Assembly: GCA_002919115.1 (NCBI GenBank)
Contig: PKER01000365.1
Location: forward strand, 1 to 6,280
Length of the DNA: 6,280 nt
Direction of reading: 5' to 3'
Source: a bacterium
GTDB taxonomy: Bacteria > Actinomycetota > Thermoleophilia > Solirubrobacterales > 70-9
Shown here piece by piece: positions 1 to 6,021 of the stretch (positions within the stretch are counted from its first letter, which is position 1; every line of letters starts with the position of its first letter). The translations under genes and the position numbers were made by a program. The notes below the pieces were generated by a model. That model searched no databases. It was not told where the DNA came from and saw only the letters and a program-made list of their open reading frames with translations.

Positions 1-63
1 CGGCGCGGCGGCGAGGGCGAGGGCGGCGAGCAGCGCGGCGCGGCGCGCACGGGCGAGGGTCAC
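1..63 (-). CDS. Secreted protein, N-terminal signal peptide only (partial)
   Basis: A GTG at 61-63 read on the minus strand opens a frame of exactly 21 codons to the window edge. It translates as MTLARARRAALLAALALAAAP. This is a classic signal peptide start: a short arginine-rich n-region (R5, R7, R8) followed by a Leu/Ala hydrophobic core. A GGGAGG ribosome binding site lies 8 nt upstream, which fixes the start. No cysteine is visible yet, so lipoprotein versus free secretion cannot be decided. The gene lies 41 nt downstream of the sugar dehydrogenase-like gene in the same direction and is probably co-transcribed with it. The function is unknown because the mature part is outside the window. 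Confidence 0.72.
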   Translation of the reverse strand, partial: MTLARARRAALLAALALAAAP

Positions 64-71
64 CTTCCAAG

Positions 72-77
72 CCTCCC
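72..77 (-). promoter_or_regulatory. Ribosome binding site of the left-edge secreted gene
   Basis: GGGAGG on the minus strand, 8 nt before the GTG at 63. Its good match and ideal spacing are the main reason for calling this short partial gene real. Confidence 0.65.
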
Positions 78-104
78 GGTTCCGAGTGGTCCGGGCGCCC
101 GCGA

Positions 105-1325
105 TCACTCCGGCACCAGCCGGTAGACCGGCCCCTCGAGCGAAGTTGCGTAGATCCGCCCGCGCGCGTCCTCGGCGAACGAGCTGATCGAGGGCACCTG
201 CAGGCCGAGCGCGCGGTCGTCGCGGACCTCGCCCACGATCGCGTCCCGCGCGGTGAAGCTGCGCAGCTGCCCCTGGCAGTGGTCCGCGTAGAGGTAGCGC
301 CCGTAGAGGCTCTCGAGGGCGCGGTCGCGGACGACGTAGCCGCCGGTCACCGAGCAGCCGTCCTCGCGCCCGTAGGTGAGGACGGGGCCCAGGGCGCGCG
401 GCGCGCGCTCGTCCTCGTTGAACCGCTCGTCCCCCTCGTACGCGGACCAGCCCAGGTTCACGCCGCCGGTCGGGTCGGCGACCGCGTCGATCTCCTCCCA
501 GCGGTCCTGGCCCACGTCGCCGATCCAGAGCGTTCCCCGCTCGCGGTCGAACGAGAAGCGCCACGGGTTGCGCAGGCCGTAGACGGCGATCTCCGGGCGG
601 GCGCCCGGGCGGTCCGTGAACGGGTTGTCCTTGGGGATCCCGTAGGGCCGGTCGCCCTGGGGCCGCGGGTCGATCCGCAGGATCTTGCCGAGCAGCACGC
701 TCAGGTCCTGGCCGTTGCGCCGCGGGTCGCCCTGCGACCCGCCGTCGCCGAGGCCGATCCACAGCTTGCCGTCCGGGCCGAACATCACGAGCCCGCCGTT
801 GTGGTTCTGGAAGGGCTGCGCGACCCGCAGGAGCGTGCGCGCCGAGCCGGGCACGACCCGCTCCGGCCCGCGCCCCTTGCGCCCCCGCTCGACGCGGTAC
901 TCGACGATCCGCGTGTCGCCGCCGCGGTCGGTGTAGTCCACGTAGAAGCGGCCGCTGCGCTCGTAGTCGGGGGCGAACGCCATCGAGAGCAGGCCCTGCT
1001 CCCCGCAGCACGAGACGCGGTTGGAGATGTCGAGGAAGATGCGGGTGCGGCCCCGGTCGTCGACCCGCACGATCCGGCCGGGCTGCTCGACGACGAAGAG
1101 CGCCCGCCCCCCGCGCGGCGGCTGGGCGACGAACACGGGCTGCTCGAACTTTCCGATCAGCTCCAGCGCGACGCCGCCCTGCCCGTCGCCGACCGGGGTG
1201 CCCGACTGCCCGTCCTGGACCTGCGGGACGGCGGGACCGGTGATCTCGGGCTCGGGTTTCTCGCCGCAGGCGGCAAGCACGACCGCCAGCACGGCCACGA
1301 GTAGGGCTGAGGGGAGTCGGAGCAC
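105..1325 (-). CDS. PQQ-dependent sugar dehydrogenase family lipoprotein (GSDH / sorbosone dehydrogenase-like)
   Basis: The 406-residue protein is a predicted periplasmic/cell-surface quinoprotein of the soluble glucose dehydrogenase / aldose sugar dehydrogenase (YliI-like) beta-propeller family. These enzymes oxidise aldoses with PQQ and calcium. The GTG start gives a lipoprotein signal ending in LAAC (17-20), so C20 would be lipidated. A Gly/Pro/Gln-rich linker (about 21-50) precedes the propeller. Family landmarks are EQPVFVAQPP (61-70), EQGLLSMAFAPDY (109-121), NHNGG (174-178) with H175 at the expected catalytic histidine, GDGG (193-196), LLGKILRIDP (211-220) and YGLRNPWRFSFD (249-260), whose R252 matches the conserved substrate-site arginine. 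Length is usual for the family plus an anchor. Odd points are adjacent cysteines C106-C107 and a further pair, C324 and C350. The SD (AGGGA) sits only 2 nt from the start and is weak. The actual substrate is unknown, and some relatives in this family are not proven enzymes. Confidence 0.93.
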   Translation of the reverse strand: MLRLPSALLVAVLAVVLAACGEKPEPEITGPAVPQVQDGQSGTPVGDGQGGVALELIGKFEQPVFVAQPPRGGRALFVVEQPGRIVRVDDRGRTRIFLDISNRVSCCGEQGLLSMAFAPDYERSGRFYVDYTDRGGDTRIVEYRVERGRKGRGPERVVPGSARTLLRVAQPFQNHNGGLVMFGPDGKLWIGLGDGGSQGDPRRNGQDLSVLLGKILRIDPRPQGDRPYGIPKDNPFTDRPGARPEIAVYGLRNPWRFSFDRERGTLWIGDVGQDRWEEIDAVADPTGGVNLGWSAYEGDERFNEDERAPRALGPVLTYGREDGCSVTGGYVVRDRALESLYGRYLYADHCQGQLRSFTARDAIVGEVRDDRALGLQVPSISSFAEDARGRIYATSLEGPVYRLVPE

Positions 1326-1361
1326 CGTCCCTAACGGTAGACGGCGCGGCCCCGGCGCCCC

Positions 1362-2087
1362 CTAGTCGAGCTCGACCTTGCCCGACTCGGTGACGCGGGC
1401 GCGCGGCGGCTTGTCGGAGATCGTGACCACGAACTCGCCCTCAACGGGCCCGCCGTCCGGCGTGACCGCGCGCGCCTTGCCGTGCAGCCCGGCGGCGACC
1501 TCGTAGTGCACGCTGTAGGTGCCGGGCTCGACCGGCGTCACCCGCCAGATCGCCCGCAGCGTCTCGCCCGGCGGCAGCGGGCCGAACGCGAACGTGTCGG
1601 TGGCCGCGGTCTCCGCGCCCGCCGAGCTCACCTCGTCGAGGGTCTTCGGGTCGAACAGGTCGGACTCGATGCACGGCGGCGCCAGGCCGGGCGCGTCGCT
1701 CACGCACTTGGGATAGCCGTGCTCCAGGATCCAGACCGGCCGGTTGGGGTCGGCCAGGTCGCGCTGCTCGGAACGCACGTGGAAGGGCCCCGAGCCCTTC
1801 TCGTCCCCGGTCCAGATCGTGACCGCGAGGTCGGGGATCTCCTCGTCGCCCGCGTTGGCCAGCTCGAGGACGAGGTCCTGGGTGTCGGCGAGCCGCTGCT
1901 GGGTGGGGAAGCGCGCCGCCTCGACCGCGACCGGGAAGTCGGCCTCGGGCTCGTCGGCGTCCTGGCGCTGGGCCTCCTCGCCGCAGGCCGCCAGCGTCGC
2001 GCCGGTCAGCAGCACGCCGACCAGCAGCGTGAGCGCTCTACGGCGCCGTTCCCGCGCTCCGCGGGTGCTTTGGCCTCTCTCCCCCAA
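1362..2087 (-). CDS. Lipoprotein with beta-sandwich-like body, function unknown
   Basis: I do not recognise a named family. With the TTG at 2087 as start the protein has 241 residues: an arginine-rich n-region, a hydrophobic stretch (ALTLLVGVLL), and a lipobox TLAAC with the lipidated cysteine at residue 35. An acidic linker follows, then a body with the rhythm of CARDB/immunoglobulin-like domains: alternating strands (LVLELANAGDEEIPDLAVTI), a PPGET turn, and a final Tyr-rich strand pair (GTYSVHYEVAAG). Two cysteines (128 and 139) could form a disulfide. The frame stays open upstream to a GTG at 2213, with another GTG at 2129. None of the three starts has a proper SD, and the longer versions would carry a basic, low-complexity leader unlike a signal peptide. 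The TTG is therefore a compromise. The stop lies 36 nt before the sugar dehydrogenase start, suggesting co-transcription. It may be an adaptor or ligand-binding lipoprotein. Confidence 0.8.
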   Translation of the reverse strand: MGERGQSTRGARERRRRALTLLVGVLLTGATLAACGEEAQRQDADEPEADFPVAVEAARFPTQQRLADTQDLVLELANAGDEEIPDLAVTIWTGDEKGSGPFHVRSEQRDLADPNRPVWILEHGYPKCVSDAPGLAPPCIESDLFDPKTLDEVSSAGAETAATDTFAFGPLPPGETLRAIWRVTPVEPGTYSVHYEVAAGLHGKARAVTPDGGPVEGEFVVTISDKPPRARVTESGKVELD

Positions 2088-2176
2088 GGCGTGCGCAACA
2101 TACCACCAGGGTCGCCCCCGAAATGCCACCTCGGGCCGCGCTCGCCGGCGCCTCGCCCGGGGGCGACGGTTGGGTG

Positions 2177-2205
2177 TTGTGAGGGCGTCTGGGCATCTGT
2201 ACGCT
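2177..2205 (+). promoter_or_regulatory. Candidate sigma-70-type promoter for the permease operon
   Basis: TTGTGA (2177-2182) and TACGCT (2200-2205) are separated by exactly 17 nt. The -35 matches TTGACA at four of six positions, and the -10 keeps the important T1, A2 and T6. Transcription would start near 2212, giving a leader of roughly 34 nt before the ATG at 2246. By-eye call; in DNA this GC-rich, an AT-containing pair at perfect spacing is suggestive only. Confidence 0.35.
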
Positions 2206-2235
2206 CTGCCCACGGGCGGCCGGGTATGGGAGCCC

Positions 2236-2243
2236 AGGGAGAG
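2236..2243 (+). promoter_or_regulatory. Ribosome binding site of the first MlaE-type permease
   Basis: AGGGAGAG just upstream of the ATG at 2246. It is purine-rich and close to the start. It supports 2246 over the internal methionines at residues 23-24. Confidence 0.55.
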
Positions 2244-2245
2244 CG

Positions 2246-3052
2246 ATGGTCAGAGCGGTAGCCGACAGGGCGTTCCTGCCCGCGAAGTCCCTCTTCGAGC
2301 AGGTCGGGAACATGATGATCCTGACCGGGAAGACGATCACGGCTGCCATCAAGCCGCCGTACCCCTACGGGGGCGAGTTCATCAGCCAGTTCCTGTTCGC
2401 CCTGCAGCTCTGCTGGTTCCCGATGATGATCTCGACGATCGCGTTCGGGTTCGGCGCCCCCGGCCTGCAGGCGGCGAACTTCCTGTCTTTGTTCGGCGCC
2501 CTCGACCGCCTCGGCGGCTTCTTCATCCTGGCGTCGGTCCGCGAGTTCGCCCCGTTCGTGACCGCGGTCGTCGTCGCCGGGGTCGCCGGCACCGCGATCA
2601 CCGCGGACCTCGGCGCCCGCAAGATCCGCGAGGAGCTCGACGCGCTTCAGGTCCTGGGCGTCGACCCGATCAAGAACCTGGTCGTGCCGCGCTTTCTGGC
2701 CCTGATGCTGATCACCGGGCTGATGGACATCTACGCCCTGCTCTTCGGCATCACCGGCGGCATCTTCGCCGAGCTCGCCTACGGCCAGCCGCTCGGCGGG
2801 TTCTTCGCGACGCTCTTCAACAACGCGTCGGTCACCGACCTGTGGGGCTCGATCCTCAAATGCACCCTGTTCGGCGCGATCATCGCGGTGGTGTGCGCCT
2901 ATAAGGGGATGAACGCGTCCGGCGGCGCCGAGGGCGTGGGCCGCGCCGTGAACCAGGCCGTCGTCATCGCCTTCCTGGGCGTGTTCGCGTTCAACTACGT
3001 GTTCACGCAGACCCTGCTGGCGACCCATCCCGAGATCTCGGTGATCAAGTAG
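2246..3052 (+). CDS. MlaE/YrbE-family ABC transporter permease (first of two)
   Basis: The 268-residue integral membrane protein matches actinobacterial YrbE-A/MlaE permeases in length and layout. It would form half of the membrane channel that moves phospholipid or other lipids across the cytoplasmic membrane in an MCE transporter. An N-terminal amphipathic segment (about 10-35) carries the LTGKTI pattern typical of the elbow helix before the first membrane segment (about 45-68). The family's signature is clear: REFAPFVTAVVVAGVAG (99-115), then the conserved cytoplasmic coupling stretch with ADLGARKIREELDALQVLG (120-138) and VDPIKNLVVPR (139-149). The latter contacts the ATPase. Later membrane segments are about 150-178, 204-219 and 236-256, with the conserved GMNASGGAEGVG loop at 221-232. 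Its stop is 2 nt before the next permease start, so the two are translationally coupled. Substrate cannot be read from the sequence. Confidence 0.95.
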   Translation: MVRAVADRAFLPAKSLFEQVGNMMILTGKTITAAIKPPYPYGGEFISQFLFALQLCWFPMMISTIAFGFGAPGLQAANFLSLFGALDRLGGFFILASVREFAPFVTAVVVAGVAGTAITADLGARKIREELDALQVLGVDPIKNLVVPRFLALMLITGLMDIYALLFGITGGIFAELAYGQPLGGFFATLFNNASVTDLWGSILKCTLFGAIIAVVCAYKGMNASGGAEGVGRAVNQAVVIAFLGVFAFNYVFTQTLLATHPEISVIK

Positions 3053-3054
3053 CG

Positions 3055-3849
3055 ATGGGCTGGCTCGCGGTACCCAAGGACTGGCTCGCCTCGCTCGGCG
3101 ACATCACGCGCTTCTGCGGGCGCGTGATGGGGATCGTCTACTCGGGGCGCGTCATGCGCTACTTCGGTGAGGCGCTGCGCCAGGCGGGCATCCTGATCCT
3201 CGGCTCGACCCTGGTCATCTGGGGCACGGTCTTCATCCTCGGTCTGACCTGCGGGATCGAGGGCGCCTACTTCAACCGCTCGGTGGGCGCGCCCGCCTAC
3301 GCGGGCGTGTTCGCGGCGTGGTGCGACCTGCGCGAGGTGATCCCGTACGCCTTCGGCTACATGATGGCCGCCAAGGTCGGCACGGGCATCGTCGCGGAGC
3401 TCGGCGCGATGCGGATCTCCGACGAGGTCGACGCGCTCGAGGTGATGGGCGTGAACCCGATGATCTTCCTGTGCGGCACGCGGCTGCTCGGCGCCTGGCT
3501 CACGTTGCCGTTCATGTACCTCGCGGCGATCGGCGTCGGGTTCTTCGCGAGCTACCTCGCGGTCGTCGAGCAGATCGGCGAGGTCTCGGCGGGCGGCTAC
3601 TTCCTGATCTTCTGGATGTTCCAGAACCCGCCCGACCTCATATTCAGCTTGATCAAGGCGATGGTGATGGCGACCGCGATCGTGCTGGTCGGCTGCTATT
3701 ACGGATACACGGCCAGCGGCGGCCCGGTCGGCGTGGGCACCGCGACCGCGAAGTCGATGGTCCTCAACATCGTGCTCGTGCACATCATCGGGATGATGGG
3801 AACGCTCGTCTTCTGGGGCGCGAACCCGCGGGCGCCGATAGGCGGATAG
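3055..3849 (+). CDS. MlaE/YrbE-family ABC transporter permease (second of two)
   Basis: The 264-residue paralogue of the preceding permease corresponds to the YrbE-B position of actinobacterial mce loci. The pair most likely assembles as a heterodimer, where proteobacterial MlaE is a homodimer. It shows the coupling signature in a diverged form, AKVGTGIVAELGAMRISDEVDALEVMGVNP (106-135), and the later loop YTASGGPVGVGTATAKS (218-234). Membrane segments are visible at about 45-65, 90-115, 142-170, 183-214 and 236-254. The region between the first two segments (GIEGAYFNRSVGAPAYAG) differs clearly from the first permease. The ATG lies 2 nt after the upstream stop with no strong SD, so re-initiation by terminating ribosomes is likely. 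The stop codon overlaps the SD of the ATPase gene, making this a tight three-gene unit. Confidence 0.95.
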   Translation: MGWLAVPKDWLASLGDITRFCGRVMGIVYSGRVMRYFGEALRQAGILILGSTLVIWGTVFILGLTCGIEGAYFNRSVGAPAYAGVFAAWCDLREVIPYAFGYMMAAKVGTGIVAELGAMRISDEVDALEVMGVNPMIFLCGTRLLGAWLTLPFMYLAAIGVGFFASYLAVVEQIGEVSAGGYFLIFWMFQNPPDLIFSLIKAMVMATAIVLVGCYYGYTASGGPVGVGTATAKSMVLNIVLVHIIGMMGTLVFWGANPRAPIGG

Positions 3850-3853
3850 GAGG
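3848..3853 (+). promoter_or_regulatory. Strong Shine-Dalgarno of the ATPase gene
   Basis: AGGAGG, 6 nt from the ATG at 3860, is a perfect consensus site and the best in the window. It overlaps the TAG stop of the second permease and fixes the ATPase start, which shows that the long N-terminal extension is really translated. Confidence 0.8.
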
Positions 3854-3859
3854 AGAGAC

Positions 3860-4771
3860 ATGGCTGACATCGACGACCGCAGCGTGGAGCCCGAGCCCTA
3901 CGAGGAGCCGGCACCCGAGCTCGGGCGCCTGCACCGCGACTACGTGATCCCGGGCGTCTCGCCGGACGAGGACAACCCCTACCGCTGGCACACCGGCGAG
4001 AAGCGCGACCACGGCGGCGAGGACGCGATCGAGGTCATCGACGTGGTCAAGCAGTTCGGCCGGACGCGCATCCTCAACGGCCTCAACCTGGGCCTGCCCG
4101 ACAACCAGATCTCGATGGTGCTGGGCCCGTCGGGCACCGGCAAGTCGGTGCTCATCAAGCACATCGTCGGGCTGCTCTACCCGGACGCGGGCGACATCCT
4201 CGTCCACGGCGAGTCGGTCCCGAACATGACCGACGACGAGCTGTTCGAGATGCGCAAGAAGTTCGGCCTGCTCTTCCAGGACGGCGCGCTCTTCGGCTCG
4301 ATGAACATCTACGACAACGTCGCCTTCCCGCTCCGCCAGCACACGGACAAATCAGAGGAGGAGATCGGCGAGATCGTCAACCGGCGCCTGCGCGAGGTCG
4401 GCCTGGCGGAGGCGACCGAGAAGATGCCGAACGAGCTCTCCGGCGGCATGCGCAAGCGCGCCGGGTTCGCGCGCGCCCTCGTGCTCGACCCCGCGATCGT
4501 GCTCTTCGACGAGCCCGACTCGGGCCTCGACCCCGTGCGCACCGCGCTGCTGTGCGAGCTGATCCGCGAGGTCCACGAGGAGAACGGCGGCTGCTACATG
4601 GTGATCAGCCACGACCTGGGCACCGCGCGGCGGATCGCGGACTTCATCGCCGTGCTGTGGAAGGGCCGCATCGTCGAGTCCGGCCCCTCGGCCGAGCTGT
4701 TCGAGTCCGACAACGAGTTCGTCTCGCAGTTCCTGAACGCGGAGACGGTCGGGCCGCTCGCGATGGACTGA
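3860..4771 (+). CDS. MlaF/MceG-like ABC transporter ATPase with acidic N-terminal extension
   Basis: The 303-residue nucleotide-binding subunit powers the two permeases. All ABC motifs are intact: Walker A GPSGTGKS (89-96), Q-loop Q140 in LLFQDGALF, signature LSGGM (193-197) followed by RKRAGFARAL, Walker B IVLFDEPD (213-220), D-loop SGLD (221-224) and switch histidine H251. LFQDGALFGSMNIYDNVAFPL (137-157), EPDSGLDPVR and the C-terminal FVSQFLNA with GPL are characteristic of the MlaF/MceG subfamily, not of general importers. The ABC fold begins near residue 56 (AIEVIDVVKQFG). The first 55 residues are an extra Pro/Glu/Asp/Tyr-rich segment (EPEPYEEPAPELG, then HRDYVIPGVSPDEDNPYRW) not found in proteobacterial MlaF. 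Mycobacterial MceG instead carries a C-terminal extension. The gene follows the permeases by 10 nt, so they are one operon; in mycobacteria the ATPase is usually unlinked from the mce loci. Confidence 0.95.
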   Translation: MADIDDRSVEPEPYEEPAPELGRLHRDYVIPGVSPDEDNPYRWHTGEKRDHGGEDAIEVIDVVKQFGRTRILNGLNLGLPDNQISMVLGPSGTGKSVLIKHIVGLLYPDAGDILVHGESVPNMTDDELFEMRKKFGLLFQDGALFGSMNIYDNVAFPLRQHTDKSEEEIGEIVNRRLREVGLAEATEKMPNELSGGMRKRAGFARALVLDPAIVLFDEPDSGLDPVRTALLCELIREVHEENGGCYMVISHDLGTARRIADFIAVLWKGRIVESGPSAELFESDNEFVSQFLNAETVGPLAMD

Positions 4772-4791
4772 GCGCCGGGCGCGCCCGGCGC
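4772..4791. repeat. Perfect 20-bp GC palindrome directly after the ATPase stop
   Basis: The arms GCGCCGGGCG and CGCCCGGCGC are exact reverse complements and begin at the base after the TGA. As RNA this gives an 8-bp all-GC stem with a CGCG loop. No U-tract follows, as is common for GC-rich actinobacterial terminators. It may be a weak terminator or 3'-end stabiliser that lowers expression of the downstream RND gene. Confidence 0.6.
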
Positions 4792-4794
4792 ACG

Positions 4795-4819
4795 CGGCTC
4801 GCGGACAGGGGGCGAGCCG
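4795..4819 (+). terminator. Second hairpin in the ATPase-RND gap, possible terminator or attenuator
   Basis: CGGCTCGC (4795-4802) pairs perfectly with GCGAGCCG (4812-4819) around a 9-nt loop, GGACAGGGG. A G-U pair can extend it by one. It lies only 3 nt after the preceding palindrome, so two stable stems sit in tandem. There is no T-run. Whether it terminates, attenuates or protects the upstream mRNA cannot be told from sequence. Confidence 0.45.
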
Positions 4820-4825
4820 TAACCT
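4820..4825 (+). promoter_or_regulatory. Candidate -10 element for a leaderless RND transcript
   Basis: TAACCT fits the actinobacterial TANNNT -10 pattern and ends 9 nt before the ATG at 4835. That is the distance expected if transcription starts at or near the start codon. The RND gene lacks a usable SD (only AGG directly abutting the ATG), which is compatible with leaderless translation. No -35 is evident. Speculative. Confidence 0.25.
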
Positions 4826-4834
4826 GACCGCAGG

Positions 4835-5989
4835 ATGAGAGGGATCTTCGCCCGGATTGGCGCCGCGTGCGTTGAGCGCCCGGCGCCGGTCATCGCGCTC
4901 GCGATCCTGCTCGCCCTGCTCGGGCTCGTGGGCGCCCTGGGGCTGCGGCCCAACGGCGAGCCCGAGACGCTCGTCGACACCGGGTCGGAGGCGTTCGCGG
5001 CGACGGAGGAGTTCCAGGAGGAGTTCGGCGACGACCCCGTGGTCGTGCTCGTGCGCGGCGACCTCGACCGCCTGCTGCTCACCCGCAACCTGGGGCGGCT
5101 CCTGATCCTCGAGAGCTGCCTGGCCGGCACCGCGCCCCGGGACATGCTCACCGACCGCATCCCGACGCCCGAGCCCTGCCGCAAGCTCGCCGACGAGCAG
5201 CCCGCGCGGGTCGTCTACGGGCCCGCCACGTTCCTCAACCAGTTCGCGCAGCAGGCGACGCGCCTCTTCCAGGAGAGCTCGCGCGCGGCGGTGATCGAGG
5301 CGCGCAGGAAGGGGCAGAAGGCCTACCGGGAGGCGCTGCGCAACGGGCTCTCCGAGGAGGAGGCGGAGGCGGCGCGGCGGTCCGCCGCCCAGTCGGTGGT
5401 CGTCCAGCTCCAGCAGCAGCTCGTCACGCTCGCGGCCCGCTACGGGCAGACCGGCCTGCCGAGCATCGACGACCCGAACTTCGTGAGCTCGGTGGTGTTC
5501 GACTCGCGCTTCGCCGACAACACGCCGAAGGCACGCTTCTCCTACCTGTTCCCGAGCTCGGAGGCGGCCCTGATCTCGGTCCGCCTGCGGCCGGAGCTGA
5601 GCGAGGAGGAGCGCCGCGCGGCGATCGACCTGATCCGCGAGGCGGTGGCCCAGCCCGCGTTCAAGCTGCGCGGGGGCGAGTACCTGGTGAGCGGGGTGCC
5701 CGTGATCGTCGACGGGCTCGCCAAGGAGCTCTCGCGGGGGATCACGGTCCTGCTCGTCGCGGCCGTGCTGGTGATGGCGGTCGTCCTGCTTTTGGTGTTC
5801 GGCCCGCCGCTGCGCATGCTGCCGCTCGTCATCGCGCTCGCGGCCGCGGCGATCCTCTTCGGCGGCCTGGCGCTCGCCGGCGGCGACCTCACCATGGCGT
5901 CGATCGCGGTGCTGCCGATCCTGGTCGGGCTCGCCGTCGACTACGCGATCCAGTTCCACGCGCGGTTCGGCGAGCGGCGCGCCGCGGGC
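4835..5989 (+). CDS. RND/MMPL-like exporter (HAE3-type), N-terminal part, disrupted near 5989
   Basis: About 385 residues read as the N-terminal third to half of an RND-superfamily exporter of the hydrophobe/amphiphile efflux-3 (HAE3/MMPL-like) type, which moves lipids or other hydrophobic molecules by proton motive force. Segment 1 (about 19-37) is followed by a large extracytoplasmic domain (about 38-300) with a charged, coiled-coil-prone stretch (about 145-200) and C95/C115 possibly bridged. Segments 2 (about 303-323), 3 (329-348) and 4 (354-370) follow, the last with the motif VGLAVDYAIQFHARF (364-378), whose acidic D369 is typical of HAE3 transporters. After ERRAAG (380-385) the expected EAA/TTA.GF region is missing. 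The frame stays open to 6280 but encodes low-complexity Arg/Ser-rich text. A full member has about 12 segments and 700 or more residues. The position after the ABC operon suggests a shared lipid-export or envelope role. Confidence 0.85.
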
Positions 5990-6021
5990 TCCTCGCCGCC
6001 CTCGATGCCTCGGAAGGGCGA

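Larger units (their letters stand above)
2088..2245. promoter_or_regulatory. Divergent intergenic region between lipoprotein cluster and lipid-transport operon
   Basis: About 158 bp separate the chosen lipoprotein start (minus) from the first permease (plus), so promoters for both directions should lie here. On the minus strand TATGTT (2096-2101) is a fair -10 candidate, ending 8 nt before the TTG, without a convincing -35. If the lipoprotein really began at 2213 the region would shrink to 32 bp, which argues for the shorter gene model. Confidence 0.45.

Noticed and set aside
279..1304. Long plus-strand frame opposite the sugar dehydrogenase
   Set aside because: Its translation is Val/Ala/Arg-rich low complexity with no motif, typical of the antisense of a GC-rich gene. 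The minus-strand gene has clear family motifs and a lipobox.
2040..2090. Riboswitch-like string (GGGGGAGAGAGG followed by GGCGCCG) in the lipoprotein leader
   Set aside because: It loosely recalls glycine riboswitch boxes, but the conserved core does not match, spacing is wrong, and the segment is probably coding. The CCCGC/GCGGG stem at 2051-2065 is what GC content would produce by chance.
1744..2904. Plus-strand frame covering the lipoprotein and the first permease
   Set aside because: It crosses two well-supported genes and the divergent promoter region, and its product is Arg/Pro/Ser-rich without recognisable structure.
2006..3028. Minus-strand frame opposite the first permease
   Set aside because: The product is a repetitive Asp/Arg/Glu/His mixture, the usual shadow of a hydrophobic membrane-protein gene in GC-rich DNA.
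2995..3870. Minus-strand frame opposite the second permease
   Set aside because: Charged low-complexity shadow; the plus strand encodes a clear MlaE-family protein.
4352..5959. 535-codon minus-strand frame opposite the ATPase and RND genes
   Set aside because: Although long, it reads as Arg/Asp/Glu/His-rich repeats, has no RBS, and lies antisense to two genes with intact family motifs.
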